Below, in pieces: positions 21,700 through 32,453 of a stretch of 64,000 nucleotides of DNA. The DNA comes from Eutreptiella sp. 'Long Island Sound 2002' (lineage: Eukaryota; Euglenozoa; Euglenophyceae; Eutreptiales; Eutreptiaceae). Made by a program: the position numbers and the translations under genes. Under the pieces are notes generated by a model. The model saw only the letters and a program-made list of their open reading frames with translations, was not told the origin of the DNA and searched no databases. Position 1 is the stretch's first letter. Each line of letters begins with the position of its first letter. The DNA lies in contig OZ038391.1 of the NCBI GenBank assembly GCA_964036045.1, positions 43,039,621 through 43,103,620 on the forward strand, read 5' to 3'.

Positions 21700-22560
21700 A
21701 AAAATGCGAAGCAAGTGCCTATTCAAAGATCGAGTCTCTTGCAGACCATTCATGATTCCGATTGGTCCCCTCTCTGAATACAGTGGCGCCACAGTCATCG
21801 GGATGTGCCCCGGAGGTGCCAGCGAAGTACCGGTTCAAAGACCGTGTCTCCTGCAGACCATCCAGGGTTGCAATGGGTCCCCTCTCTGAAGACAGGGGCA
21901 CCAGAGTCCTCGGGATGTGCCCCGGAAGTGCTAGGGAAGTGCATGTTCAAAGATCAGCCCTCGTGCAGACCATTCAGGGTTGCAATTGGTCCTGCCTCAA
22001 GACAGTGGCACCATAAGCATCAGGATGTCCCCCGGAAGTGCCAGGAAAGTGTCTCTTCAAAGATCCGGTCAGGGTTACAAATGGTCTCCTCTCTGAGGAC
22101 AGTGGCGCCAGAGTCATCGGGATGTGCTTGGGAAGTGCTGGAGAAGCGCTTGATCACACATTGTGTTTGCTTCAGACCATTCAAGGTTGCAGTCGGTTCC
22201 CTCTATGCAGATAGTGGCGCCACAATCATTGGGATGTGCCACGGAAGTGCCAGGGAGGTGCGTGTTTAACGATCATGTCTCGTGCAGACCATTCAAAGTT
22301 TCAATTGGATCCCTCTGCGTAGACAGAGGCGTCACAGTCATCAAGCTGTGTTGGGGAGTGCCAGGGAAGTGCATCTGCACACATTGACTTTGCTGCGGAC
22401 CATTCAAGGTTGCAATTGGTCCCCTCTGTGAAGACCGTGGCGCCAGAATCACCGGGATGTGCCCCGGAAGTGCCAGAGAAGTGCTCGTTCAAACATCGGG
22501 TCTCTTGCACACCATGCGGGGTTGCAATGGGTTCCCTCTCTGCAGACAGTTGCGGCAAGA
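21700..22560 (+). repeat. Degenerate tandem array, unit about 112 bp
   Basis: gcagaccat... words recur at 21,741, 21,853 and 21,965 (period exactly 112), then less regularly near 22,170, 22,284, 22,394 and 22,507. Each unit contains ggttgcaatgggtcccctct, a tgaagacagtggcgcca word, gggatgtgccccggaagtgc and ttcaaagatc. One unit near 22,060 is internally shortened. The last unit is the start of the segment duplicated at 40,883. Confidence 0.85.
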
Positions 22561-23245
22561 ACAGGTTTCTGCTTTGCCCACATTTGTGCTTGTTCCTTGT
22601 TTTGACTAAAGAAAACCTTGATGATTTTTTCCAATGCAAAATGAAGTCAACATAGAGATAAAGTACAGCAAGTCCAGGCACCGGATCAACGAAATCGGTA
22701 TAAATCCTTCCACAATCAAAACATGTGTAACAAAGAGGGGCTGCACAAAAACAATGCAGGCTTAAATACAAATTTTCGGTCAAATATGAATAAAACAACT
22801 GTATAATATAAAGAAAACTGCCATCAGTCTGGCCACCAATATAGTCCTCAGCACTTCATGTGCACCTTTTGACATGCAACGGAATTGGTTAGGAGTCTGG
22901 GGCAAGTAGGTTGGGCCAGACACAGGATATGGCCAAGCAACTGAATTCAGAATCAGTTGAAAAGTAGGCCCACAATAAGTAAGAAGAACAATGGAGTATA
23001 GGGGTTCCAAGGTGGGAGACCACTAGGCTTAACCAACAAGGCCCAAGGCATGAAATGCCTATTTCAATTCGGTACAACCTCCATGAAGGAAGATACCTCC
23101 GCTCACTTGAGTGGTAGGGGTGAACTTCATGGGGGGCTAGGGTTTTAACCCCTTTTTTAGCTCTGTGCATCCCCTCAATTCCCGGGGTGCAGGGGGAAAA
23201 GGGTTTTAACCCTAGTTACTTTGGAAAATGTACTGAAAGCTTCAA
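22451..23245 (+). repeat. Duplicated segment, copy 1 (partner 40,883-41,683)
   Basis: Near-identical to 40,883-41,683 with scattered substitutions, running from accggg-gatgtgccccggaag to aaagcttcaa. Copy 1 ends exactly at the left target duplication of the Ty3-1 element. Confidence 0.85.
23241..23245. repeat. Target site duplication TTCAA, left
   Basis: ttcaa directly abuts the left LTR at 23,246. The same five bases directly follow the right LTR at 34,637-34,641. Five base pairs is the usual duplication length for Ty3/Gypsy integrases. Confidence 0.85.
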
Positions 23246-24031
23246 GAAAAGTTTATAGTGGTTTCAACACTGTGTTTTTGTCTCTCCTGCTGCTTGCTGC
23301 TGGTGTAGGGTTTCCTGCTGCTTGTTTTTGGAGATGAAAAGCTTTTGTTTGCTGAAATACAGTAAATCCAGGATAGCCCAAGCCAGAGGTGTGCAAGGAG
23401 AAGAGAATCAGGATCAAAGCATGAAGGGCTGCAGTGTAAACAGTGAAAGATGAAAGGATATTCACAGAAACTGCAACTCAGGTCAAATCGGATTGCATAT
23501 TCACAAAGATAGCTGAATTGTTTTGGAAAAGAGTTGGAAAACTGCCCCATGGTCACTCTATCTCCATAGTGCCATCTCAGGAGATGTGCACTCTTTGTTT
23601 TGGGTCCCATATGTGCTGAGGTGGCAGGGCATGTGGCGATGAGGTCACTGCCATGTCACATGGGATCTTCCTACTTAGCCAGGCTGACCACGAATTGAAC
23701 CCAGGACCTCTCAAAAAGAGGTGCCCAGCCCCCTAGGGTGCATACCACTAGGATAGCTAAGAATTCATGAAAAAACATAGATAAATTCATAGGCTCTGCC
23801 CTGGATATGTCAGTACTCAGTCAACTCAGGAAAAGATGATTTGCCTCACATTGAAAGGGGATTAAGGGGTCCACTCCATATCCTGATTGGGTGTTTGGTT
23901 CCATAGGTCAAAATGTGTTATCACCACGTTTGGTGGGACCAATACTAAGATAGAAATGCCTGGATGCTCAGTGCATCTCTAATACAACTAGAGTATGCCT
24001 CAAAGCATTGGAAAAGCACTTTTTCTTACTC
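23246..24031 (-). repeat. Ty3-1 3' LTR (786 bp)
   Basis: Matches 33,851-34,636 over its full length with the same length. Borders are set by TTCAA on the left and by the polypurine tract on the right. Confidence 0.92.
23692..23755 (-). promoter_or_regulatory. tRNA-like A box / B box inside the Ty3-1 LTR
   Basis: In sense orientation tatcctagtggtatg (A-box-like, plus-strand 23,741-23,755) is followed by ggttcaattc (B-box-like, 23,692-23,701), with ggtcctg just before it. The 5' LTR copy lies at 34,297-34,360 and has one B-box change (ggttcacttc). The same two words, better preserved, occur at 42,037-42,089. It resembles a SINE captured by an LTR. Pol III activity is not shown. Confidence 0.45.
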
Positions 24032-24038
24032 CCCCCTT
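24032..24038 (-). other. Ty3-1 polypurine tract
   Basis: The sense strand reads caaggggg immediately upstream of the 3' LTR start (gagtaag). This is the position and composition expected for the plus-strand primer. Confidence 0.75.
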
Positions 24039-26302
24039 GTGCTGTGGTGGCCACCACTGTCGCATTTTAGGAAAAAGGGATTTTTTTTTTCTTGGCCTTT
24101 CCTTGGTTTCCACATCTACTTTAAAATACCTATAGTTTCCCTCACACAGAAAAATTGGCGCTCACCATGGCTGGCGCTCTTTTGCTGCTCTGTTTGTAAC
24201 ATTTCCTACAGAAGACTCAGCGCTCATGGCACTGCCGGGGCTCCTGTGGCTTGGTTGGGTTAGTTTGGGAGCATGCCAAAACATGTGCATGTGCATCCCT
24301 CCCTCCAAGACGCAGCGCGACACAAACCCAACGCAAGACACAATATACACACTCGCATGGGTTCTCGTAAACCTGCTGGCGACCTGTGACCTGTCTTAGG
24401 GCGAAGGGAGTCGTAAAAAAAATTAAATTGCCCCTTGGTGGGGTCTTGGGTTCTGCTCAGTCTCTCCAGGCTGCTGCGTTTCGTCCCGAACACGGCCTAC
24501 TCAGCGAGGCTGCGCGTGGGTATCTGCAGAGGCAGGAATGGGAGAATTCTGGACGAATCCACGCAAAAGCGAAGGGACGACACCAAAATCCGTCAAACGA
24601 CGGCCTAGAATTTTTCTAAGACAACACACCTGAGCAGAATCCAATTGTGCATCAGAAACACATTTTTATAAAAAATTATAGTCATCTCTAGATTTTTTAA
24701 ATCAAGAAATTCCTACGCATAAAAAGGACGCGCGCAGGAGCGGCTCCTAGCGAAGCGCCGGAAAATGCAGAAATAATGGCATTATAAACGTATGTCTCAC
24801 GTAGTCTTGAAAATGACGAGACACACATTAATAAATAAACATACAGATTCCACCTACACTAATAGAAGTATCAAAAATTCAAGAATTCGAAAATCAACGA
24901 AAAGACTTCAATGAATCAGGTATAAACTACTGGTATGCTCGTCTCGTATGCCGCATACACATTGCTCGTCTCGTGTCTCCGTGAACGAGTCTTGTAGCAG
25001 CGCTAACAACGATAGGACGCGATAGAGGGATTGATTAGAGAGATTGCAGATGATTAGAGGTCAGATCAGGGTGATTAGACATACACACAAGTGCATAGCA
25101 ACGTTCTTCGCGTGCGCCCCGATTTTCTCCTCACCTTGCTTCACTCTCCAGCGGTAGGTAAGGTAGGTACGCCCGGGTGGGGCCACCCCCTGGTGGAGTT
25201 CGAGATTGCGGTTAAGATGGGCAGGTTTGCCCAACACAGTCGTGCATGCTCGTGCATTCACACACGCATTAAAGGGTAGGCCACGCGAAGTGCGCACGGT
25301 AAACCTTGTTTAGGCTACCCAGGGGCTCCTTGGTTCGTTCTTTAAGAGAACCTGAGGAGTCCCTTAACGCTTGCTTGCTTGACAGGGGAGCTGATCTTCA
25401 GCGCGTTTGCGGACAGTGTATTATAGGTCACACTGAGAAGGGTATAATACCTGGAGTGTGGCTTGGTTCCTCCGCCGCAAACACCCCTTCATTTGCCTTT
25501 GCTTTACAGGTGGGCAGGTAGGGTGATTGGTGCGGCAGCATACCATTTTTTGCATGCCCTGCTAAACAAGGGCGCAGATCACACAAACAAGTAACTCCGC
25601 CCTGCCCGTGGCAGAGCAGGGAGTCCGACTTCATCGACATCTGCGCCGTGCACGCAAAAAGAGCACCTCTTCCCTCCAAGCCCTAGCAGGGGAAACGCGT
25701 TGTGGCGTCCCCTGTTAGGCCACAGTTGCTTACCAGCGCTGTGTTCTCTTGTCTTCTTCACAGGAGGGTCGCTAGGACCCACGACATGTTCTTCAACAAC
25801 ACCCAGTAGAGTGTGCGTGTAGGAGTGGTAGTCCTGAGTGGGGGCTTGAGCCAGTTGCGCAGTGCTCGCCCACCAGGATGGTGCCACTGTAGGGTGTGTA
25901 GGACCTGTAGTGCGTGTGTCACTGTCCCACCCGTTTCCTGCAATTTTGGCAGGGTTGATGGGCTGTGGCAGTGGTTAGGTCAGTGTTTTGGCCACTTAGC
26001 AAAACGGCGTTTTCAAGCCTTCATAGCTTTTGGCCACCCCTCCCTGTAGTAGACAGATAGGTAGGGAAAACAATACCTGGATTAGTACGCTGGGTATTCC
26101 CCAAAGGCTTTGCGCCAGCACAGAAATTGGGCGCTTAGGGGAGGGGAGACCCGGGGCGTACCCCGTGGCATCAAAAAGCCAACCCTCCAGGTTTAGCAAG
26201 CGTGCAGACTTGGGTATAATTAGGACACCACTTCTGCGGCCTGCTCTCAGGACCTTAGGAATAGCACACTCACACATACGCTTTGGCAGGTAAGGGTAAG
26301 GT
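24039..26302 (-). other. Ty3-1 3' noncoding region
   Basis: About 2.27 kb between the chromodomain stop and the polypurine tract, unusually long for a 3' untranslated region. No long sense frame is present. The part at about 25,260-26,290 is clearly related to the unit tandemly repeated at 43-46.6 kb and to 46.6-47.1 kb: shared words are cattaaaggg, aggccacgcg, gcttgcttg, gccagcacagaaattgggcg. That makes it a family feature shared with Ty3-2. Confidence 0.7.
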
Positions 26303-28873
26303 TCAGTCCCTAGCTTTACTCTTGGAGGCAAGCGTCTCAGCGAGTCTCAGCAACTCACCAAGGTTGTTCTGGGACAAGTAGTCAACCAGAACTGAGTTTA
26401 GGCGTCCCTCAGGTAGAACAAATGCAGAGAAGGGGTCCCAGGCGGCCTCTTCGACTCCAAACCCTTCCCAGAGGGTGAGGAAGCGCCAACCCTGGCGATA
26501 GCGGTGGCGTAGGACAGACTTCACCAGGTAGAAGCCCTCCTTAGCCATCTCCTCGGCGTTCATGTCGGGGAGTTCACCCTCAACTTCCATAGGGCTGGAA
26601 GCCCCTTGTAGGTCCAGAGCGGCGATTTCCTCGTCGTTCAGCTCCCACTCCTCCCCACAGAGGTCTTCAGGATCATAGTAGCGCTTCAGGTGTTGAGCAG
26701 CGCACACCAGGGTCCCCCCTAGACGGGGAGAACACCGCACGGTGATACGGTGTCCATTCACAGATAGAATCTTGTACGGCCCGAAGTATGGGTCATCGCT
26801 GGTAGAGCGTGGCCAGGCGGGTAGTCGACTGTGGTGCACCAGCACCCAGTCCCCCTCTTGATAGGTGGCCGGTACTCGGTGCTTGGTCTTCTTGTTCCAC
26901 TGACGCTCCCTCACTCTCTGGAGCATAGCCTTGGCCTTGTCCACCTTCGCTTGTTGCTCTTGGACCCATTCACCCACAGAAGAATGGGTGTCCTCTGGAT
27001 AGGGGGCATGTAGGAACCATGCCGGGCGCCCTAGGAATAGCTCATGGGGCGAGTAGCCAGTAGCTGAACTCTCTTGGGAGTTCATCATCAAGGATATGAC
27101 GGGGAGTAGTCTCACCCAGTCTCTGGTGCGTTCAGTTTTGCACCATATCCGTACATTCTCCTTCAGGACACGGATCTGTCGCTCACATAGGGGGTTGCTC
27201 GTGTGCGAGTAGGGAATTCCCGTAGACACCTGGACATTGAGGGATCTCAGGACCCTCTTGTACCAACCGGTATCTGAGCGTACTCGTACGTCCTCATCGG
27301 AGTTGATCTCCTTGGGCGCCCCATAGACACAAAACCACTCCTCCAGGAGTATCTTGATAGTCTCCTCCCCGGTAATGTGCTTGGTACATGGGAACACCCT
27401 GGTAAACCTGGCCAACCCACAGGTTACCACGAGGGCGAAGTCATAGCCCCCGAACTTCGGCATCTCCGTGTAGTCCACGTATAGAACACTGTTAGCACAG
27501 TGAGGGATGGGCAGGGTCGAGTAGAAACCTCTGTCCCTGATATCCCCTGGTTTACAGGACCTGCACGGGCACTTGTCCACGATAGGCTGGAGGGTTTTCC
27601 GCAGTTGGTCGTCAGTCCACGTAGTGTGGAACCACTGCTGGAACAGCCTCAGGGTACGGTCAGCACCCACATGACCGCTAGACTCATGGGTCCACTTCAG
27701 CAGCGCTGGGACTCTGTCACTAGGCACCACAATGCGGTCCTCGTGCCAGAGGTAGCTCTTGTCCCTCTTCCACTGGTCTTGGTTGACCAGGAGGTGTTCA
27801 AGGCGTTTCTCCAGGCGCTTGTATATTTTCCCAAACTCCTTCAGGTACTCCGATTGTTGGAGTCCATCCAGGGGGCGTATCATCGTCATGTTGAGGTCCA
27901 AGTGGACGTCCATACGGCTGAACGCCTCCTTAGCCAGCGCTTCAGACCGGGCACCAATCAGGGCGTCGAAGTTGTTGCGGCTGATGTAGTCGGCACACTC
28001 GTTCTTCACTCCTTGGATATGGTGTACCGTCAGCCGTAGTTGACTGAGGTAGGTCCACCATCGCCGTAGGTTGGCCTTCTCAGTTGGGGGACCCTTCTGG
28101 AAACTGCGGACCGGTTCTTGGTCGCACAGCCAGAACACAGGGTTACTCCCCAACAGTCGTGCTTGTGAAGATAGCACCAGCATACCCGCGAGCAATTCCT
28201 GCTCATAGGTGGAGTAGTTCCCCCTGGCCTGGTTCCACTTCCAGTTCCAGTGGCCCAGAGGTACTAGGACCCACTTGTCGTCAGGGTAGCTGTGCTTGAG
28301 GGTTCCATCTCGGTTGAGACCTTCCGTCCCCCATTGGGAAATGGCCGAGTCGAACTCCTCGTTCTCTAGTGCTTGCCATTGGAACAACGTTCCACCACCG
28401 CCCACATTGCTGGCGTCGGTCACCAGGAAAATCTCCCCTTGTGCCCTAGGCACGCCCAAGCATTTAGCGTTGGCTACCTTGTCTTTGAGCTCGCCAAACG
28501 CTTGTTGCTCTTGTGGGCCCCAGCGCCAAGTAGTACTCTTCTTGATCAAGTCCGTCAGAACGGCGCTGGTGTAGGTGAAGTTTCTGATATGGCGGCGATA
28601 GAAGTTGCACGCCCCAATGAAACTGCGTGCATCATGAAGTCCTTTCTTGGGGTCTTCGTGTCGTACCTTGGCATCCATCAGGGGTTTGGCCTTAGAGGCC
28701 GCTGGGGTCCACCACCCATAGCCAACATCAAACCCCAGGTACTGCATGGTCTCCTGCATGAACTCACACTTCTCCAGCTTGAGTCGTGTGTGGTTCTCCT
28801 GGCAGACCGCAAAGAACTCACCCAAGAGGATTAGGTGATCCTCCTGGGTATTGGTCCCGAGGCATACATCGTC
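26303..28873 (-). CDS. Ty3-1 Pol, part 2: RT palm end, RNase H, integrase, chromodomain
   Basis: About 856 codons to TGA at 26,303. It begins at the second and third residues of the RT active site (DDVCLGTN). RNase H: VTDASNVGGG, YSTYEQELLAGM, FWLCDQEPV, KNECADYIS, so all four acidic positions are present. Integrase: a zinc site (THESSGH about 20 residues from the RT/RNase H linker, then CPCRSC) and a core with VDYTEMPKFGGYD (D), EINSDEDVRVRSD (D) and SNPLCERQ (E). A GPY/F-like module reads DPYFGPYKILSVNG. The C-terminal chromodomain reads HRYRQGWRFLTLWEGF then AAWDPFSAF and probably targets chromatin, as in chromoviruses. It is joined to the upstream RT frame by a +1 shift at TTT_CGA. Confidence 0.92.
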   Translation of the reverse strand, partial: DDVCLGTNTQEDHLILLGEFFAVCQENHTRLKLEKCEFMQETMQYLGFDVGYGWWTPAASKAKPLMDAKVRHEDPKKGLHDARSFIGACNFYRRHIRNFTYTSAVLTDLIKKSTTWRWGPQEQQAFGELKDKVANAKCLGVPRAQGEIFLVTDASNVGGGGTLFQWQALENEEFDSAISQWGTEGLNRDGTLKHSYPDDKWVLVPLGHWNWKWNQARGNYSTYEQELLAGMLVLSSQARLLGSNPVFWLCDQEPVRSFQKGPPTEKANLRRWWTYLSQLRLTVHHIQGVKNECADYISRNNFDALIGARSEALAKEAFSRMDVHLDLNMTMIRPLDGLQQSEYLKEFGKIYKRLEKRLEHLLVNQDQWKRDKSYLWHEDRIVVPSDRVPALLKWTHESSGHVGADRTLRLFQQWFHTTWTDDQLRKTLQPIVDKCPCRSCKPGDIRDRGFYSTLPIPHCANSVLYVDYTEMPKFGGYDFALVVTCGLARFTRVFPCTKHITGEETIKILLEEWFCVYGAPKEINSDEDVRVRSDTGWYKRVLRSLNVQVSTGIPYSHTSNPLCERQIRVLKENVRIWCKTERTRDWVRLLPVISLMMNSQESSATGYSPHELFLGRPAWFLHAPYPEDTHSSVGEWVQEQQAKVDKAKAMLQRVRERQWNKKTKHRVPATYQEGDWVLVHHSRLPAWPRSTSDDPYFGPYKILSVNGHRITVRCSPRLGGTLVCAAQHLKRYYDPEDLCGEEWELNDEEIAALDLQGASSPMEVEGELPDMNAEEMAKEGFYLVKSVLRHRYRQGWRFLTLWEGFGVEEAAWDPFSAFVLPEGRLNSVLVDYLSQNNLGELLRLAETLASKSKARD

Positions 28874-30467
28874 GAAAGTGAGCCTCCATCTGGGCACCAC
28901 GGGATATGAGCTCCTGCACCTTAGGTCTCCTTCGTAGGATGGACAAGATCTTGTTCATCAGCTCTTGGAATAGAGCGGGTGCGTTAGCGACGCCAAACGG
29001 CATGACCTTCCACTTGAACACCCTCCCCTGAGGAGTGATGAAGGCCAGTAGTTCCTGTGCGTTGGGCGTCAGGTCCACTTGCCAGAATCCGCTCCTCTTG
29101 TCCATTTTGGTCTTGTAGCGACAGGAGGCCATCTTCTCCAGGGTAGACTCCATATTGGGAATGGACCCTGAGTGGTTCAGCGTTTTCTTGTTCAGCTCTC
29201 CGTAGTCCACTACCAGCCGTTTGGCTGTAGACCCAGGTTTAGCCACCAGGAAACAGGGGCTGCAGTGTAGGGGGTAGTCCCCGTCCTTGTACTCCAGGAC
29301 TAGGCCAGCGTCGATACATTCTTGTATCTGTCGCTCGATCTCGTCGGCCTGCTCTTTAGGAGCTTGATAGGGTCTCCTCCGGATCTTGTGACCCACGAAC
29401 TCGGGTTTCAGCTTGAGGTCCATCTGTACCAGCTTGTCACATGAGGCTGGAGGGGGTAGTTCTCCGAACACCTCCAGATAGGTCCTTATGAGCTTCTGTA
29501 CCCGCGGGTCCAATACCTTGATCTTGTCCTCCATGTCCTCGTCAGAGTGTAAGTTGCTTGCCCCCTGAGTAATAGACGTCGGGAGGTGGTCCTCCACCGA
29601 CTCTTCGCCTGTGGTAGTGTCCTTCAGCCCTTGGTAGGCATATAGAAGGTCTTGTTCAACCATCTCCGGTGGACGATGGCAACATAGGCACGCTCGAGGG
29701 GGTTCATATACACATTCCTCCGAGAGGTCGTCCTCCTCTGGGGTCCTCACATGAGCAACCCACACGCTCTTCATGAGCTTAAGATCTACCTCTCTTTGCC
29801 AGGTGGTGATCTTCTGTTCGAGGTCCTCCTTCAATTGGGATAGGTCTATCATACGTCCTTGCTTCAGTGGCCATGAGCTGCGGGTAGGCTTCGCGTAGCA
29901 TAGCTTTTTCGCCACCAACTTCCTCTTGGAATCCACATACTCCCTTAGCCTGGATCGAGGGTCCAGCTCCTCGTCCACGGGGTCTTCCACCCTCATGGAG
30001 AGTAGGGGTTTCAGTGGGGCGACGTACTCGGCGTTCTCCACCTCCTCCACACAGGTCTGCACGAAGAAGGCGTCGTGCTCAGTTTCGTCATCTGAGTGGA
30101 TAGACCTAGGTAGCTCAGATAGTCCACACTCAGAGACTCCATCAGGAACAGGTACATGACAGGGAGAGTTGGGGGTGTTGGTGTCAGTCACGACGTACTC
30201 ATCTCCTCCGGGTGTAGTCTCAACAGCATCTTGAGGTCGTAGGCGATCCTTCAAGTCACCCAAGGCGAGTCCGTCGCTTTCTCGTTGTATAGCCTGGACG
30301 AGAGTCGGGTCCAGATCCTCCCAGGGGATGGAGGTAAGACCTCCGTCCACCACGCTCAGCATACTCCCCCATCCGGGTTTCCCAATAGGCGTCTTACGAC
30401 CCAGAGGCACGTAGATGGCCTCATCAGGTAACCGAACAGAGCTGATGGTCAGCCTGTCCAGGAGGTT
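28818..30467 (-). CDS. Ty3-1 Pol, part 1: linker domain and reverse transcriptase to the active site
   Basis: The frame opens after the TGA at 30,470-30,468. It starts with NLLDRLTISSVRLPDEAIYV, the second half of a domain begun upstream, followed by a long acidic linker. RT motifs: EIERQIQECIDAGLVLEY, SPCFLVAKPG, KRLVVDYGELNKKT, KTKMDKRSGFWQVDL (first catalytic Asp) and MPFGVANAPALFQELM. The frame reaches EAHF and then, without a shift, runs 18 codons of unrelated sequence to a stop at 28,818. A +1 move at TTT_CGA (28,877-28,872) places DD next, completing H-F-D-D-V as the Y-x-D-D box. Without the shift the enzyme has no active site. Confidence 0.9.
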   Translation of the reverse strand, partial: NLLDRLTISSVRLPDEAIYVPLGRKTPIGKPGWGSMLSVVDGGLTSIPWEDLDPTLVQAIQRESDGLALGDLKDRLRPQDAVETTPGGDEYVVTDTNTPNSPCHVPVPDGVSECGLSELPRSIHSDDETEHDAFFVQTCVEEVENAEYVAPLKPLLSMRVEDPVDEELDPRSRLREYVDSKRKLVAKKLCYAKPTRSSWPLKQGRMIDLSQLKEDLEQKITTWQREVDLKLMKSVWVAHVRTPEEDDLSEECVYEPPRACLCCHRPPEMVEQDLLYAYQGLKDTTTGEESVEDHLPTSITQGASNLHSDEDMEDKIKVLDPRVQKLIRTYLEVFGELPPPASCDKLVQMDLKLKPEFVGHKIRRRPYQAPKEQADEIERQIQECIDAGLVLEYKDGDYPLHCSPCFLVAKPGSTAKRLVVDYGELNKKTLNHSGSIPNMESTLEKMASCRYKTKMDKRSGFWQVDLTPNAQELLAFITPQGRVFKWKVMPFGVANAPALFQELMNKILSILRRRPKVQELISRGAQMEAHFRRCMPRDQYPGGSPNPLG

Positions 30468-31235
30468 TCACCAGTATTCGTTGCCCCCATGGGCTCCCCA
30501 ATCGGGGGAACACAGGACCATACGGGAACGTTCCAAGGCCACCTTGGTCAGCACCTTCCCCAGTTCACTGAACCTGGGGTTCCCGTAGGCCATCCCGAAA
30601 GAGGGCCAGTAAAATTTGTAGCTGCAATTCATCCCCTTGCTGCAGTAAAGGTCCAGTACATGCTGCTTGTCGCTGGCGAACAACTCCACACTCAGGTCTT
30701 CTCGAGAGTAACCCAACTCCTTCAGACCTTGGTCTAGGACTTCCCCCAATAGTTGATAGTCCTCAGTTTTGGAGGCCGCCATCATGTTCGAGGGCTCCTC
30801 CTTCGATAGCCTCAGGTAACTCCAGGTATGTTCCAACTGCTCCAGTGGCACAGACTCTCTGCCACTGCCGTGGTCCACGTAGAGGAGGTAGGGCGCTTGC
30901 AGCGTCAGGGATTGTATCTGGGAGTGCTGTACGAAGAAGTCAGTCCCCAGTACAAAGTCGAAGGCCTCAGTGTCCATCACATAGAACCGATGGGCGATAG
31001 TCCGGGGGCCCATAGGTACCTCCACTTCACAGTCCCCGCAGCTGTGCACCACATGTCCATCCCCCATGCGTATAGCAGCGGTGGTCATGGTGTTCTTCAG
31101 GCTCCCACAAGGTAAGATTTTCTTGGCCACTATAGATATGGTGGCGCCAGTGTCCAATACCCCCAGGTATTCGCGTCCCCCTAGTCGGATACGTACCCAA
31201 AACACCAGATCTTGGGTGCCACCGGAGCGTCCCCG
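30468..31235 (-). CDS. Ty3-1 aspartic protease plus conserved linker domain
   Basis: The frame is the same as Gag upstream and RT downstream, separated from each only by a TGA. The protease is marked by EYLGVLDTGATISIVAKKIL (D-T-G-A flap-and-active-site motif) and later FDFVLGTDFFVQ. From about residue 160 a separate segment reads DLSVELFASDKQHVLDLYCS, KFYWPSFGMAYGNP and RSRMVLCSPDWG. This resembles the E/D-L-F-A-S domain found beside RT/RNase H in some retroelements; its function is uncertain. The TGA at 30,470 falls inside this domain, just after GGNEYW. Confidence 0.85.
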   Translation of the reverse strand, partial: RGRSGGTQDLVFWVRIRLGGREYLGVLDTGATISIVAKKILPCGSLKNTMTTAAIRMGDGHVVHSCGDCEVEVPMGPRTIAHRFYVMDTEAFDFVLGTDFFVQHSQIQSLTLQAPYLLYVDHGSGRESVPLEQLEHTWSYLRLSKEEPSNMMAASKTEDYQLLGEVLDQGLKELGYSREDLSVELFASDKQHVLDLYCSKGMNCSYKFYWPSFGMAYGNPRFSELGKVLTKVALERSRMVLCSPDWGAHGGNEYW

Positions 31236-32453
31236 TCAGAACTCCGCGGGACAGGTCACCTCGAACCCCTTGTTCCGCAATTTGCGGGCCATCCTCATGA
31301 AACGGCTCCTCTTCTTAGCGTTGCCGTCATCACCGCCTTCATGCTCACGCTTGGCTCCTTGTTCTTGCTGGGCCTGCGTTTGTGAGCGTGTGGTAGGACC
31401 AGACTGCCCTCCAGAGGGCTCGGAGTTCCCCCCTGGATTAGGGTTGGGGTTGCCTGCGTTCCTGTCCTTGTTCTTGTTGTCGGGCTGGCGGTTAGTGCCT
31501 CCTCCTCGTCCACCTTGACCCTTGTCTTGCCCTTGACCACGTCGTTTCGACTTGCCCTTGCCGGACTCGTTGCCTTTGCCTTTGCCTCCACCTTTGCCTG
31601 AGCCTTTGCCAGGATCTTCACCCTTAAGCTTCGCCGATAGGCGTTGCTTATGGTAGCACTCATCCTCGTAGTGCTTCCGCTTCCCGCAGAATGCACACGT
31701 GATGGTGCACCTGTAATGATCCGGCAGCTTCGCTTTGGCGCCGGTGTTCTTCTCCTGCTGCTTCCCCTGGACTACGAAGCAGTCTCGCTGCTCGCAGTCA
31801 GGGGCGTGCTGCAGGTGGCCCTGCTCGTCCCTGGCATCACACCAGAATAGCTCCTTAACGTTCTCCATGATACGGGCGCGGGCGTGTTTGGGGGTAGTCC
31901 CCTGCCCAGGTCGGGACCCTTGGTACCCTTTGCCATGGCCTCCAGAACCTCCACCACCAGGACGGTAGTTGTTCAAGTGCTGGTCGCTCTCCTTCTCCAG
32001 CGCCAGCTCCAGGAGTAGCACGCATAGATCCTCGTAGCGGAGGGATCTAGCCTTGCGCCCCGCCGTCGAACGGCACTCGTCCCACAGCTCTCGAGGGAGC
32101 TTGGCCACCAACCAGAACAGCAGGTCGTCGCTGCTGTAGGAACCGTGCGTCAGTCGTCCAGCCCAGTGATCCAGGTCAGCCAACAGCTCAGAGACCCTGC
32201 CAGGTTTGGGGTTGTTGGGCAGCACGGGCAGGTTCTGGATCTCGGCCCTGATGGAGAGGTCGGTTTCGTAGGTCGGGTACTGCCTCTCCAAGGCAACCAA
32301 CACATCGGCAAAGGTGGCGGAGTTAGTCACGATCTGCCTGACCTGCTTCTCCAGGTACTTGGTCTTGCAGCACTGCAGGAGCAGGTCGCACTTGACTCGC
32401 CCACTCGCGTGGGTTTGGCCGGTCAATCGGAGAAACCGGCCAAAATTCTCAGC
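31236..32453 (-). CDS. Ty3-1 Gag: capsid C-part and zinc knuckle
   Basis: About 405 codons ending at TGA 31,238-31,236. The capsid-like region reads AENFGRFLRLTGQ, LLLQCCKTKYLEKQVRQIV and LLFWLVAKLPRELWDECRS. The nucleocapsid has one CX2CX4HX4C knuckle (CAFCGKRKHYEDEC), then a Gly/Lys-rich basic tail (GKGSGKGGGKGKG) likely to bind RNA. The true N-terminus of the capsid is in the preceding frame, reached by +1 shift at TTT_CGC. After TGA the frame stays open straight into the protease. Confidence 0.88.
   Translation of the reverse strand, partial: AENFGRFLRLTGQTHASGRVKCDLLLQCCKTKYLEKQVRQIVTNSATFADVLVALERQYPTYETDLSIRAEIQNLPVLPNNPKPGRVSELLADLDHWAGRLTHGSYSSDDLLFWLVAKLPRELWDECRSTAGRKARSLRYEDLCVLLLELALEKESDQHLNNYRPGGGGSGGHGKGYQGSRPGQGTTPKHARARIMENVKELFWCDARDEQGHLQHAPDCEQRDCFVVQGKQQEKNTGAKAKLPDHYRCTITCAFCGKRKHYEDECYHKQRLSAKLKGEDPGKGSGKGGGKGKGNESGKGKSKRRGQGQDKGQGGRGGGTNRQPDNKNKDRNAGNPNPNPGGNSEPSGGQSGPTTRSQTQAQQEQGAKREHEGGDDGNAKKRSRFMRMARKLRNKGFEVTCPAEF

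Noticed and set aside
24039-26302. An extra gene 3' of the Ty3-1 chromodomain
   Set aside because: No sense frame of useful length or motif; the region is shared as noncoding sequence with Ty3-2.
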